A DNA stretch of 64,000 bases from Streptosporangiales bacterium. Lineage in GTDB: Bacteria > Actinomycetota > Actinomycetes > Streptosporangiales > WHST01. Of the stretch, positions 51,179-60,625 are shown one piece after another. Numbering within the stretch: position 1 is the first letter of the stretch; each line of letters starts with the position of its first letter. The translations under genes and the position numbers were made by a program. Below the pieces are notes generated by a model. It did no database searches, was not told the origin of the DNA, and saw nothing but the letters and a program-made list of their open reading frames with translations. The stretch spans positions 98,317 through 162,316 of the forward strand of contig WHTA01000003.1 of NCBI GenBank assembly GCA_009379825.1, read 5' to 3'.

Positions 51179-52936
51179 ATGACCAGTCCGTTCTCCGTAC
51201 CTCGCGGCCTGTTGCTGACCGAGAGCCCGAACCAGGAGCGGATGTTCCGCCGGTCGCTGCCGTACCTGCGCGAGAACGGTGGGTTGATCGCACTCGCCTG
51301 CGTGGTCGCGTGCGCGTCCGCGGCCAGCCTGGCGTTCATCCCGCCCGCCATCGGCTTCGCCGTCGACGAGCTGCTCGCCGGCAGTGAGCGTGGCCTGCTG
51401 GTCGCGACGCTCACGATCATCGGGCTCGCGCTCGCCCGGCTCGCCCTGCAGGTGGGGGCGGAGGCAATGCTCCCGCACGTGGGCGAGCTGGTGCTGCAAC
51501 GGCTGCGCGACCGGGTGGTGCAGCGGCTGGCGAGCGCGCCGCTGCGCTTCATCGAGGCACACCGCTCGGGCGACCTGCTGCGCCGGGCCACCGCCGAGCT
51601 CGCCGACCTCGGCGCGTTCAACCGCAACCACCTCAGCACGATGGTCACCACGGTCGGCTACCTGGCCATCACGTCGGTCGTGCTGCTGGTGTACTCGTGG
51701 CCGCTGGCGATCGTGCTGCTGCTGACGTACGTGCCGCTGCACCTGGTCTTCGCCTACGTCGCCGGCAAGACGAACCGGCCCGCGTCCGCCGACGAGGCCA
51801 GCGCCGCCTCCGACGTCGCCTCCCACTTCCGCGAGCTGCTCGACATCAGGGAGCAGCTGCAGATGCACGGCGGCGGCGAGAAGTGGCTCGGCCGCCTCAC
51901 CACCGCCACCCGGGCCCAACAGGACGCGACGCTGCGCACCCAGACCGGCCTCAACCTGCTGTCCGGCACCCAGGTCGTGCAGGCCGTCACGCTGGGAGCG
52001 CTGCTGGTCGCTGGCACACTGCTTGTCGCCAGGGACGCCACCACCATCGGCACGGTCGTGATCTTCGTGGTCGCGGCCCGCCAGATGTTCAGCTCGCTGA
52101 CCCAGCTGTCGAACCTGGGCAGCCAGGCACTCGGCGCGCGGGTGGTGCTCGCCCGGCTGCTGAACCTGCTGCACCGCACCAGGCCGAAGCCGGTCGCCAC
52201 CGGCTACGTGAGCACACCGCGGCGCGGCAGCCTCGCCACCAAGGACCTCTCCTTCGCGTACGTGCCGGGGCACGAGGTCATCGAGGACGTCACCGTCACG
52301 CTGCCGGTCGGCGACCGGGTCGGCGTCTACGGCGAGACCGGCTCAGGCAAGACCACGCTGGCGAAGCTGTTCACCGGCCTGTACGCGCCGAGCGAGGGCA
52401 CCGTCACGTACGCAGGTACCGACCTGCGGTACATCGACCCGGACGAGCTGCGCCAGCGCATCGTGCTGGTGCCGCAGGAAGTCCACCTGGTCAGCGGCAC
52501 GCTGCTGGAGAACATCTCGCTGATCCCCACGCGCCCCACCCGCGCCGAGGTGGAGGCCGGCATCACCGCGCTCGACCTGAACATCTGGGTATCCGAGCTC
52601 CCCGACGGCCTGGACACCGACATCGGGCCGCGAGGCGAGCGGCTGTCGGCCGGCGAGCGGCAGCTCATCGGGTTGGTGCGTGCGGCACTCGTGGACGCCG
52701 CGGTGCTCATCTTCGACGAGGCCACCGCCAACCTCGACCTGCTGACGGCCGAGCACGTGGAGAGCGCCGTACGCCGGCTCGCCCCGGACCGCACGGTCGT
52801 CGTCATCGCCCACCGCCAGGAGACGGTGGAACGGCTCGCCCGGCCGATGCAGCTACGCGCCGGCCGCCTCGGCCCAGGCCCGCCGCCGGGTGAGGAGGTG
52901 GAGTTCCCGCCGTTCCCCTACGCCGACTACACCTGA
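51179..52936 (+). CDS. Exporter-type ABC half-transporter (canonical ATPase site)
   Basis: A 585-residue partner of the preceding gene: six helices (about 35-330), Walker A GETGSGKTT near 385, signature LSAGERQLI near 490, Walker B VLIFDEATANLD with the catalytic Glu, H-loop IAHRQET. ATG 51179 has GGGAGGGC upstream. The 106 bases between the two genes hold no other gene. Together they should form one heterodimer with one active and one degenerate ATP site. It is convergent with the siderophore binding-protein gene (eight-base gap). Confidence 0.88.
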   Translation: MTSPFSVPRGLLLTESPNQERMFRRSLPYLRENGGLIALACVVACASAASLAFIPPAIGFAVDELLAGSERGLLVATLTIIGLALARLALQVGAEAMLPHVGELVLQRLRDRVVQRLASAPLRFIEAHRSGDLLRRATAELADLGAFNRNHLSTMVTTVGYLAITSVVLLVYSWPLAIVLLLTYVPLHLVFAYVAGKTNRPASADEASAASDVASHFRELLDIREQLQMHGGGEKWLGRLTTATRAQQDATLRTQTGLNLLSGTQVVQAVTLGALLVAGTLLVARDATTIGTVVIFVVAARQMFSSLTQLSNLGSQALGARVVLARLLNLLHRTRPKPVATGYVSTPRRGSLATKDLSFAYVPGHEVIEDVTVTLPVGDRVGVYGETGSGKTTLAKLFTGLYAPSEGTVTYAGTDLRYIDPDELRQRIVLVPQEVHLVSGTLLENISLIPTRPTRAEVEAGITALDLNIWVSELPDGLDTDIGPRGERLSAGERQLIGLVRAALVDAAVLIFDEATANLDLLTAEHVESAVRRLAPDRTVVVIAHRQETVERLARPMQLRAGRLGPGPPPGEEVEFPPFPYADYT

Positions 52937-52944
52937 GCCGCCGC

Positions 52945-53936
52945 TCAGGACTCGTCGAGCGCGTCGGCGACGGCCGGGCTCACCTTCTCCATGGAGTACG
53001 GGATGCTCAGCGGGGTGTTGAACGAGACCGCGTTGGTCTCCGGCAGCGGGTAGATCGCGTGGCCCTTCTTCACCACGTCCAGGTCGTTGTAGAGCTCCTT
53101 GTCGTCGTAGAAGTCCTTGCCGAACTTGAAGTCGATGACGGCGAGCACGTCGACGTCCTCGATCAGGTCGATCCGTTCCGGGCTCAGCTCGGCGTAGAAC
53201 CGGTCACCGGTGACCTTGTCGATCTTCTTCGGCACGGTGAAGCCGAGGCTGGCGAAGAACTGGCTGCGCTGGTCATTGCTGGAGTACACGCCGAGCCCGC
53301 CGTTCTTCAACGGGTACGCCACGGCGATCGTCTTGCCCTCGAACTCGGGGTGCGCCTTGCGCTGGTCGGCGAACTCCTGCTCGGTCCTCGTGATCAGCTT
53401 CTTCGCCGCACGCTCCTTGCCGAGCGCCTTGCCGATCGCGAGCGTCTCCTCGTCCCACGACATCTGGAAGTCGTTGTAGTCCTTCGCCCGCAGGATGGTG
53501 GGCGCGATCTCGGACAGCAGGTCGTACTCGTTGCGGTCCACCCCGCGGTCGGTGCCGACGATGAGGTCGGGCTTGAACTTGGCGATCCTGCCGATGTTCA
53601 GCTCTGCCTCGGTGCCCGGGTCACCTTCGGCTTCGCGCCCTTCACGTGCGACTCCGCCCACGGCCCGATGGCGTCGGCGTAGTCCGGCATCCACTGCTGC
53701 ACGGCGACCGGCTTGACGCCGAGCGCAAGCAGCATGTCCTGGTTTCGGTAGCCGATGGAGACGACGCGCGTCGGCTGCTTCTCGACCACAGCCTTGCCGT
53801 AGACGTTCGGGATCGACACCGGGAACGCACCGCCGGACGAGGCGTCGTCCGCGGTGTCGCCACCACAACCGACGGCCAGCACAGCAAGCGCGGACGCGGC
53901 CAGGATCGCGGCCGCGGAACGTAGGGCACTGCGCAC
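52945..53936 (-). pseudogene. Fe-siderophore substrate-binding lipoprotein, frameshifted
   Basis: Two frames make one FecB/FhuD-type periplasmic-fold protein. From GTG 53936: signal peptide with lipobox (VLAVGC), then VVEKQPTRVVSIGYRNQDMLLALGV and WAESHVKGAKPKVT. The second frame continues GTEAELNIGRIAKFKPDLIVGTD to DALDES at 52945. The join is at a CCC/GGG run near 53615-53620; adding one C would give a continuous 330-residue protein of normal length and sequence. So this is either a one-base deletion or a base-call error. It is divergent from the siderophore-interacting protein gene across an iron box. Confidence 0.8.
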
Positions 53937-53981
53937 GGAAACTCTCTCGTTCTGGAGGGGGTTGGCGGACTTACCGATCGA

Positions 53982-53998
53982 TAGGTTAGCCTAACCTA
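53982..53998. promoter_or_regulatory. DtxR/IdeR/DmdR-type iron box
   Basis: TAGGTTAG-C-CTAACCTA is a perfect eight-base dyad with a one-base centre and matches the 19-base iron-box consensus TTAGGTTAGSCTAACCTAA in 17 or more positions. It lies 46 bases from the binding-protein start and 52 from the SIP start, so iron-loaded repressor would silence both directions. The match to the consensus is direct; repression is known for the family. Confidence 0.92.
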
Positions 53999-54049
53999 AC
54001 AACAGGTCGAAGCCCCCGACCAAGCCCCGAGCGCCCGAGAGGACACCGA

Positions 54050-54868
54050 GTGCCCAGCCCCGCGCAGACAGCGCAGCGCCCGCGCAAGCTGGCCCGTCCC
54101 GCAACCACCGCACTGCTCGCCGAAGTACGTAGCGCCGAGCAGGTGACCCCGAACGTGCGCAGGATCACGCTCGGCGGGCCGGCGCTTGCGGACTTCGCCC
54201 GCCGCGGCGCCGACCAGTGGTTCCGGTTGTTCCTCCCCCGCGACGACCAGGCCGAGCCGCTCCTGCCGAGCACGGTCGACTGGTGGCCGGAGACGCTCGC
54301 CATGCCGGACGACGTCCGCCCGCTCGTGCGCAACTACACGGTGCGCGCGGCACGGCCCGAGCTGCCGGAGATCGACGTCGACTTCGTGCTGCACGGCGAC
54401 GAGGGCCCGGCGTCGCGCTGGGCGGGCCGGGCGGTGGCCGGCGACCGGGTCGGCATCCTGGACCAGGGCGTCACCTTCGACCCACCGGCGACCGCCGACT
54501 GGCGGCTGGTCATCGGCGACGAGACGGCCCTGCCCGCCGTCGCCGGCATCCTCGCGGAGTCCCCCGCAGACGTCCGCACGCTCGCCTTCGTCGAGCTGCC
54601 CACCGAGGCGGACGCGCAGCCGCTGACTGTCCCTGCCAACACGCAGGTGACCTGGCTGCCCAGGCCGCACGACACGGCACCGGGCGCCCTCGCCGTCGAC
54701 GCCGTACGGGACCAGCAGCTGCCGAGCGGGGCGCCGTACGCCTGGCTGGCCGGCGAGTCGGCCATGGTGCGCACCCTGCGGCGCAACCTGGTGCGCGAAC
54801 ACGGCGTGCACAAGTCGTCGATCACCTTCACCGGGTATTGGCGCCGGGGTGTCAGCTACTACACCTGA
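54050..54868 (+). CDS. Siderophore-interacting protein (FAD-dependent ferric-siderophore reductase)
   Basis: A 272-residue SIP-family flavoprotein (ViuB/YqjH type) that reduces imported ferric siderophore to release iron in the cytoplasm. The FAD-binding domain (about 20-150) contains the flavin motif RNYTVRAA near 100, and the SIP domain ends with the typical WLAGESAMVRTLRRNLV and a YWRRG motif near the C-terminus. GTG 54050 has GAGAGGA upstream. First gene of the plus-strand iron operon downstream of the iron box. Confidence 0.92.
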   Translation: MPSPAQTAQRPRKLARPATTALLAEVRSAEQVTPNVRRITLGGPALADFARRGADQWFRLFLPRDDQAEPLLPSTVDWWPETLAMPDDVRPLVRNYTVRAARPELPEIDVDFVLHGDEGPASRWAGRAVAGDRVGILDQGVTFDPPATADWRLVIGDETALPAVAGILAESPADVRTLAFVELPTEADAQPLTVPANTQVTWLPRPHDTAPGALAVDAVRDQQLPSGAPYAWLAGESAMVRTLRRNLVREHGVHKSSITFTGYWRRGVSYYT

Positions 54869-54885
54869 CCGCCAACCGTCCTTCG

Positions 54886-55954
54886 ATGTCGACGCCAACC
54901 AACCAAGCCCACCGAAGGACCACAGCTACCGACTCCGCGCGCCCCCGGCCACTGCACTCCACCAGGTCGTGCACGGCCGGGCTGGTCTGCTGCGGGGTGC
55001 TGCTCCTCGCACTGGTGCTGGTCAGCATCTCGGTCGGCGCGAAGGCCATCCCGCTGGCGGACGTGTGGACGTACCTCGTCTCCCCGACCGGTGGCTACGA
55101 CTCGGACGTCGTGCACACGGTGCGGCTGCCGCGCACGGTGGCGGGCGTGGCCGTCGGCGCCGCGCTCGGGCTGGCCGGCGCGCTCATGCAGGCGCTCACC
55201 CGCAACCCGCTCGCCGATCCCGGCATCCTCGGCGTGAACGCCGGCGCGTTCGCGGGCGTGGTACTGGCCGTCGGCGTGCTCGGTGTCACCGCGCCCGGCG
55301 GCTACGTCTGGTTCGCGCTGCTCGGCGCGGCGGGCACTGCGGTGCTCGTCTACCTGCTCGGCTCCGGCGGCCGTAGCAGCGCGACGCCGGTACGGCTGGC
55401 ACTCGCCGGCACCGCCGTCGGTGTCGCCCTGACCGCGACTACCTCGACGGTGATCGTCACGAACACCCAGGCGTTCGACCGCGTCCGGCTGTGGAACCTC
55501 GGCTCGCTCGCGGTGGAGGACATCGCCACGGGTGCTGAACGTGCTGCCGTTCATCACCGTCGGCTGCGCGCTCGGGCTGGTGATGGGGCCGTCGCTGAAC
55601 GCCATCGCGCTCGGCGAGGACCTCGGCCGCGCGCTCGGCGCACGCATCGCGCGCACCCGGGTCGTGACGGCGACGGCCATCGTGCTGCTGTGCGGCTCCG
55701 CGACCGCCATCGCCGGCCCGATCAGCTTCGTCGGCCTGATGGTGCCGCACGGGGTGCGCGCGCTTACCGGTCCCGACCAGCGCTGGGTGCTGCCGTACTC
55801 GATGCTGACCGCGGCGATGCTGCTGCTGGTCTCCGACATCGTCGGCCGGCTGGTCGCGTGGCCGGCCGAGGTGGAGGTCGGCATCGTGACGGCTGTGCTC
55901 GGCGGGCCGGTACTCATCGCACTGGTCAGGCGCAGAGGGCTGGCCCAGCTGTGA
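54886..55954 (+). pseudogene. FecCD-type siderophore permease 1, frameshifted
   Basis: From ATG 54886 the frame encodes a typical FecCD N-terminus with helix 1, VRLPRTVAGVAVGAALGLAG and the NPLADPGILGVNAGA box. At about 55530 it leaves the family; the +1 frame continues from VLNVLPFITVGCALGL through GPISFVGLMVPHGVRAL to RRRGLAQL at 55954. One extra G in the GGG at 55530-55532 explains it: removing it gives a 355-residue permease of normal length. Overlaps the next permease (GTGA). Either a real one-base insertion or an error. Confidence 0.8.
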
Positions 55955-57024
55955 AGGCCGGCGCGCAGACCGCTGCGCCGCTGCCCGGCCGGCACCTCAG
56001 GGCGGCCGGCGGCCGGGTGTCCGTACGGGTGCGGCCCCGGACGCTGGCCGTCGGTGTGGTGCTGGTGGTCGCCGCACTGGCGACGGGCGTGGTCAGCATC
56101 AGGTTCGGCGACCCGCACGTACCGTTCCGTACGGCGTTCGACGTGTTCACCGGGCGGGCGGACACCGCGTCCGGGTTCATCGTCGTGCACCTCGCGCTCC
56201 CGCGGGTGGCCGCGGCGTGGCTGGCCGGCGCCGCACTTGGGGCCAGCGGCGCCATCTTCCAGAGCCTGACCAGGAACCCGCTCGGCAGTCCGGAGGTGAT
56301 CGGCTTCAACTCGGGCGCGGCCGCCGGCGCGATCCTCGCGATCATCTACCTGCCGTCCTGGCAGTACGGCATCGGCGTGGTGGCGGTGGCCAGCGGGCTG
56401 CTCACCGCCGCCGCCGTCTATCTGCTCGCCTGGCGCCGCGGCATGCGCGGCTACCGGCTGATCCTCGTCGGCATCGCGACGACGGCCATCCTGCAGGCGG
56501 TCAACACGTACCTGCTCGCCCGGGCGGACCTGCTCGTCGCGAAGGACGCGAACATCTGGCAGTACGGCAGCCTGAACGCCAAGACCTGGTCGGAGGTCGG
56601 CTCGGTGGCGGTCGCGCTCGCCGCGCTGCTGCCGGTGCTGGCCGTGCTCAGCAGGCGGCTCGACCTGCTGGAGATGGGCGACGAGACCGCGGCCGCGCTC
56701 GGCGTGCCGGCCGAACGCAGCCGGCTGGCGTTCGTCGCACTCGGCACGGTGCTCGCGGCGGTCGCCGTCGGCATCGCTGGGCCGGTCGCGTTCGTCGCGC
56801 TCGCCGCGCCGCAGCTGGCGCGGCGGCTGACCCGCGGCACCGGCCCACACCTGGCGCCCGCCGCCGCGATGGGTGCGCTGCTGCTGGTGGCCGCCGACTT
56901 CGTCGCCCAACACGCCATCCCCTCGACCAATCTGCCCGTCGGGCTGGCGACGGGCGCGCTCGGCGGCGCGTACCTCTGTTGGCTGCTCGCGCACGAATGG
57001 CGCTCGGGAAGGATGCGGGGCTGA
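55951..57024 (+). CDS. FecCD-type siderophore ABC permease 2
   Basis: A 357-residue permease with about ten helices. HLALPRVAAAWLAGAALGASGAIFQSLTRNPLGSPEVIGF near residue 75 to 115 is the family's most conserved block, and AVGIAGPVAFVALAAPQLARRL with a closing NLPVGLATGALGG are also present. GTG 55951 overlaps the stop of permease 1 and ATG of the ATPase follows at once. Partner in a heterodimeric channel for ferric siderophore. Confidence 0.9.
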   Translation: MKAGAQTAAPLPGRHLRAAGGRVSVRVRPRTLAVGVVLVVAALATGVVSIRFGDPHVPFRTAFDVFTGRADTASGFIVVHLALPRVAAAWLAGAALGASGAIFQSLTRNPLGSPEVIGFNSGAAAGAILAIIYLPSWQYGIGVVAVASGLLTAAAVYLLAWRRGMRGYRLILVGIATTAILQAVNTYLLARADLLVAKDANIWQYGSLNAKTWSEVGSVAVALAALLPVLAVLSRRLDLLEMGDETAAALGVPAERSRLAFVALGTVLAAVAVGIAGPVAFVALAAPQLARRLTRGTGPHLAPAAAMGALLLVAADFVAQHAIPSTNLPVGLATGALGGAYLCWLLAHEWRSGRMRG

Positions 57025-57920
57025 TGACCGTACTGCAGGCGACCGACCTCACCCTCGGCTACGACCAGCGCGTGGTGGTCGCGGAGCTCGACCTGGCGGT
57101 GCCGGACAACTCGTTCACCGTCATCGTCGGCCCGAACGCGTGCGGCAAGTCCACGTTGCTGCGCGGCCTGGCCAGGATGATCAGGCCGCCGCACGGTGCC
57201 GTTTACCTGGACGGCCAGGCGATCACGTCGTACGGCACGAAGGAAGTGGCCCGCAAGCTGGGCCTGCTGCCGCAGACGTCCGCCGCGCCTGACGGCATCA
57301 CCGTGGCGGACCTGGTGGCCCGCGGCCGGTACCCGCACCAGCGGCTGCTGCGGCAGTGGTCGACGGCCGACGAGCAGGCGGTGCGCGAGGCGCTCGCCGC
57401 GACCGGCGTCACCGACCTCGCCCACCGGCTGGTGGACGAGCTGTCCGGCGGCCAGCGGCAGCGGGTGTGGCTGGCCATGACGCTGGCCCAGCAGACCCCG
57501 CTGCTGCTGCTCGACGAGCCCACCACGTTCCTCGACATCGCCCACCAGGTCGAGGTGCTCGACCTCTGCGCCGAGCTGCACGAGGAACGCGGGCACACCC
57601 TGGTGCTCGTGCTGCACGACATCAACCAGGCGTGCCGGTACGCGACGCACCTGGTGGCGATGGCCGACGGCCGCATCGTCGCGCCGGGCGACCCGAGGGA
57701 GATCGTCACGGCAGAGCTGATCGAGGAGGTCTTCGGCCTGCCGTGCCTCGTCGTCGCCGACCCGGCGACCGGCGCGCCGCTTGTCGTACCGAAGCCCACC
57801 CGCCGGCGCCAGGGGGCGCGGCTGAAACGCCGCCGCACCATGCCACGATTGATTCTTTGGGCAACGGCGATGAACCCGGCGGCAGGATGGAGGCGAAGTG
57901 GCACAGCCCTGGTGGCGTGA
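57024..57920 (+). CDS. Ferric-siderophore ABC transporter ATPase (FepC/FecE type)
   Basis: A 298-residue ATPase: Walker A GPNACGKST near residue 36, the FepC-type LLPQTSAAPDGITVADLVARGRYPH, signature LSGGQRQRV near 140, Walker B LLLLDEPTTFLD and H-loop LHDINQAC. Normal family end is near residue 265; here a basic extension (KPTRRRQGARLKRRR...) runs on and overlaps the next gene by 23 bases, so a small frame change near the end is possible. Its start overlaps permease 2 by one base. Confidence 0.9.
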   Translation: MTVLQATDLTLGYDQRVVVAELDLAVPDNSFTVIVGPNACGKSTLLRGLARMIRPPHGAVYLDGQAITSYGTKEVARKLGLLPQTSAAPDGITVADLVARGRYPHQRLLRQWSTADEQAVREALAATGVTDLAHRLVDELSGGQRQRVWLAMTLAQQTPLLLLDEPTTFLDIAHQVEVLDLCAELHEERGHTLVLVLHDINQACRYATHLVAMADGRIVAPGDPREIVTAELIEEVFGLPCLVVADPATGAPLVVPKPTRRRQGARLKRRRTMPRLILWATAMNPAAGWRRSGTALVA

Positions 57921-59460
57921 TGCAGTGATCTACGAGGTGTACCCGAGGAGCTTTGCCGACTCCAACGACGACGGCGTCGGCGACCTGGCCGGCATAACGT
58001 CGCGGTTGCCCTACCTGACGGAGCTCGGCGTGGACGCCATCTGGCTGACGCCCTTCTACACCTCACCGCAGGCCGACCACGGCTACGACGTCGCCGACTA
58101 CCGCGACGTCGACCCGCTGTTCGGCACCCTCCACGACTTCGACGCGCTCGTCGCGGCGGCGCACGAGCGCGACATCAAGGTGATCGTCGACATCGTGCCC
58201 AACCACACCTCGTCGGAGCACCCGTGGTTCCGCCGGGCACTGGAGGCCGGCCCGGGCAGCGAGGCCAGGCAGCGCTACATCTTCCGGCCGGGCAAGGGCG
58301 GGAACGGCGAGCTGCCGCCGAACAACTGGGAGTCGATGTTCGGCGGCTCCGCGTGGACCAGGGTGCCGGACGGCGAGTGGTACCTCCACCTGTTCGCGCC
58401 CGAGCAGCCGGACCTGGACTGGCGGCAGTGCGAGGTCAACGCCGAGTTCGACGCGACGCTGCGGTTCTGGCTCGACCACGGCGCCGACGGCTTCCGCGTC
58501 GACGTCGCGATGGGCATGTTCAAGGACGATGACCTGCCCGAGCTGGAGGGGCCGTACCTCGACGGTCCGCAGCACGCCAGGCAGCTGGCCGGCCACCCGC
58601 ACTGGCACCGCCCCGAGGTGCACGACGTCTACCGCCGCTGGCGGAGCATCCTCGAGTCGTACCCCGGTGACCGGATGGGGGTCACGGAGGCCTGGTCGCC
58701 GGAGCCGGAGGTGCAGGCGCGGTACGTAGCCGCCGACCAGATGCACCAGACGTTCAACTTCCTGCTCGTCACGGCCGACTGGTCGGCCGAGGAGTTCAGG
58801 AGCGCCATCGCCGGCTGCTGGGACGCGACCACGGCCGTCGGCGCCGCGCCGACCTGGGTGCTGTCCAGCCACGACGCCGAGCGGCACGTGACCAGGTACG
58901 GCGACGGGGAGCTCGGCCGCGCCCGGGCCCGCGCCGGCCTGCTGCTGATGCTCGCGCTGCCCGGCTCGGCGTACCTGTACCAGGGCGAGGAGCTCGGCCT
59001 GTCGCAGGTGGGCGTGCCGGACGAGGCCCGGCAGGACCCGATGTACTTCAGGCCGGGTGACGACAAGGGCCGCGACGGCTGCCGGGTGCCGCTGCCGTGG
59101 TCCGGCGACGCGCCGCCGTACGGCTTCTCCGGCACGGACGTGGCGCCGTGGCTGCCGCAGCCGGCCGACTGGGCCGGGCAGACGGTGGAGCGGCAGGAGA
59201 GCGACGGCGCATCCATGCTCGCGTTCTACCGGGAGGCGCTGCGGCTGCGTCGGGAGCACGTCAGCGACCGGGCCGAGGAGCTGACCTGGCTCGCCGGCGA
59301 CGCCGACGTGCTCGCCTTCGAGCGCGACGGGCTGCGCTGCGTGGTCAACTTCGGCGACCGGCCGACCGAGCTGCCCGCGCACCGCGAGGTGCTCTTCACC
59401 AGCGACCCGCTGAGCGGCGCGAAGCTGCCCGGCAACGCGGCCGCCTGGCTGCTCGCCTGA
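57898..59460 (+). CDS. GH13 alpha-glucosidase (oligo-1,6-glucosidase/AglA type)
   Basis: A 520-residue cytoplasmic glycoside hydrolase. Conserved regions in order: DIVPNHTSSEHPWF near residue 100, nucleophile in GFRVDVAMGM near 202, acid/base Glu in GVTEAWSPE near 264 and SSHDAERHVTRYG near 325. The FYTSPQADHGYDVADYRDVD segment is that of alpha-glucosidases acting on malto- or isomalto-oligosaccharides or trehalose-like sugars. GTG 57898 follows GGAGGCGAA. It starts inside the end of the ATPase gene, but is not functionally linked to iron. Confidence 0.92.
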   Translation: MAQPWWRDAVIYEVYPRSFADSNDDGVGDLAGITSRLPYLTELGVDAIWLTPFYTSPQADHGYDVADYRDVDPLFGTLHDFDALVAAAHERDIKVIVDIVPNHTSSEHPWFRRALEAGPGSEARQRYIFRPGKGGNGELPPNNWESMFGGSAWTRVPDGEWYLHLFAPEQPDLDWRQCEVNAEFDATLRFWLDHGADGFRVDVAMGMFKDDDLPELEGPYLDGPQHARQLAGHPHWHRPEVHDVYRRWRSILESYPGDRMGVTEAWSPEPEVQARYVAADQMHQTFNFLLVTADWSAEEFRSAIAGCWDATTAVGAAPTWVLSSHDAERHVTRYGDGELGRARARAGLLLMLALPGSAYLYQGEELGLSQVGVPDEARQDPMYFRPGDDKGRDGCRVPLPWSGDAPPYGFSGTDVAPWLPQPADWAGQTVERQESDGASMLAFYREALRLRREHVSDRAEELTWLAGDADVLAFERDGLRCVVNFGDRPTELPAHREVLFTSDPLSGAKLPGNAAAWLLA

Positions 59461-59461
59461 C

Positions 59462-60163
59462 TCAGTACAAGTCGGCGGTGAGTGCGTCGACGTGTGGACG
59501 GAACGCCTCGAACCACAGCCGGTAGCCGGTGCTGTTCAGGTGCGCGAAGTCGGGCGCGAGGATGTCGAGGCGCCTGGCGCTCAGGATCGCCATCGCGACG
59601 TCGGCGTACCTGACGCCGCGCTCCTCGGCGACCGCGGCGAGGACGTCCTGGTACGGGCGCCAACCGCGGACCGGCGCGATGCCGGAGAACACCGTGCGCT
59701 CCACCGGCAGCTTCTCGACCAGCTTCGCCAGCTGCCGACGGAACTCCGCCGGTGCCAGCTCCCCGACGTCGTTCGACCCGGCGGAGACGATGACCAGGTC
59801 CGCGCGCGCCACGTCCCCCGCGTCGACCCGCCGCCTGGCGTTCACCACGCCGCTGCCGCCTGACGACCGGTTCACGACGTGCACCGGCCGCCCGGTGCGC
59901 TCGGCGATGTGCCGCACGATGCGGCCGGTGAGGCTGTCCTCCGGCCGCCATGCCCCGATCCCCATCGCGGACGAGTCGCCGTAGACCAGCACCCGGATGG
60001 CGTCGGGTGCGGTCGGTTCGGACGCGCGGTTCGCCCAGTAGTTCGGATAGGCGGTGCCCTGCCAGTGCACGCGCACGAGCCCGACGAGCTCGGATACGAC
60101 AAGCACCACGACCAGCGCGGCGACAACCCGGAGGGCCACCTTGCGCTTGGAGCGCGCGCTCAC
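59462..60163 (-). CDS. SGNH/GDSL hydrolase with N-terminal membrane anchor
   Basis: A 233-residue protein. One hydrophobic helix (about 9-28) anchors an extracellular SGNH domain: block I VYGDSSAMGIG near 60, glycine block SSGGSGVV near 95, block III VSAGSNDVGE near 120 and a closing DFAHLNSTGY Asp-His pair. Likely an esterase or lipase acting outside the membrane. GTG 60163 overlaps the DoxX stop (GTGA), so the two are co-translated. Confidence 0.88.
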   Translation of the reverse strand: MSARSKRKVALRVVAALVVVLVVSELVGLVRVHWQGTAYPNYWANRASEPTAPDAIRVLVYGDSSAMGIGAWRPEDSLTGRIVRHIAERTGRPVHVVNRSSGGSGVVNARRRVDAGDVARADLVIVSAGSNDVGELAPAEFRRQLAKLVEKLPVERTVFSGIAPVRGWRPYQDVLAAVAEERGVRYADVAMAILSARRLDILAPDFAHLNSTGYRLWFEAFRPHVDALTADLY

Positions 60164-60561
60164 AGCACCGCCAGCTGTCGGCGATGCGCCCACGCCACGG
60201 CGGCGGCCAGCACCGCCGGTAGCCCGTTGAGCAGAGCGCTCAGGATCATGCTGTGGCCGAGCGCGGCGTGCATCGTGCCCGCGCTGACCATGATGGTGAA
60301 GACTCCCACTGCACCGAGTATCCGCAAGCGACGGACGAACAGCAAGCCGCCGGCGAGCAGCTCGGCGGCTGCGGCCCCCGTACGCAGCCACCAGGGCACG
60401 CCCCAGTCCTCGAACAACCACTGGTCCGTAGCTATCGGCAGTAGCCGCATCAGGCCGAGCCCGGCGAAGAACACCCCGAGCGCGTACGCGGCGGCCGTCG
60501 CCCACCGCGGCGCTCGCGCGGCCACCGTCATGGTGGCGTCGGCGGAAGTCGTGGCGCTCAT
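60160..60561 (-). CDS. DoxX-like four-helix membrane protein
   Basis: A 133-residue integral membrane protein with four helices and the DoxX pattern: GVFFAGLGLMRLL, GVPWWLRTGAAAAELLAGGLLF, and a GVFTIMVSAGTMHAA helix. Function of the family is unclear (linked to redox or membrane-thiol handling). GAGAGGGCGAG precedes the ATG. Co-translated with the SGNH hydrolase and divergent from a TetR regulator across a perfect palindrome. Confidence 0.85.
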   Translation of the reverse strand: MSATTSADATMTVAARAPRWATAAAYALGVFFAGLGLMRLLPIATDQWLFEDWGVPWWLRTGAAAAELLAGGLLFVRRLRILGAVGVFTIMVSAGTMHAALGHSMILSALLNGLPAVLAAAVAWAHRRQLAVL

Positions 60562-60581
60562 CGGCTCGCCCTCTCAAATAA

Positions 60582-60597
60582 CTTTACAGCTGTAAAG
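60582..60597. promoter_or_regulatory. Palindromic TetR operator candidate
   Basis: CTTTACAGCTGTAAAG is a perfect 16-base palindrome in the 64-base gap between the DoxX and TetR starts. It is AT-rich against the background and lies where a TetR protein would repress both directions. TACCCT (60613-60618) downstream is the -10 for the TetR gene. Confidence 0.75.
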
Positions 60598-60625
60598 CTA
60601 ACGGCGGGCCGCTACCCTGTCAACC

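Noticed and set aside
54217..57024. 935-codon frame that seems to join SIP, permease 1 and permease 2
   Set aside because: It is a chance read-through produced by the frameshift in permease 1; SIP is read in another frame and permease 2 starts at 55951.
57800..57920. Frameshift at the end of the FepC-type ATPase
   Set aside because: The basic tail overlapping the glucosidase gene is unusual, but the core is intact and natural tails vary; not enough to call it broken.
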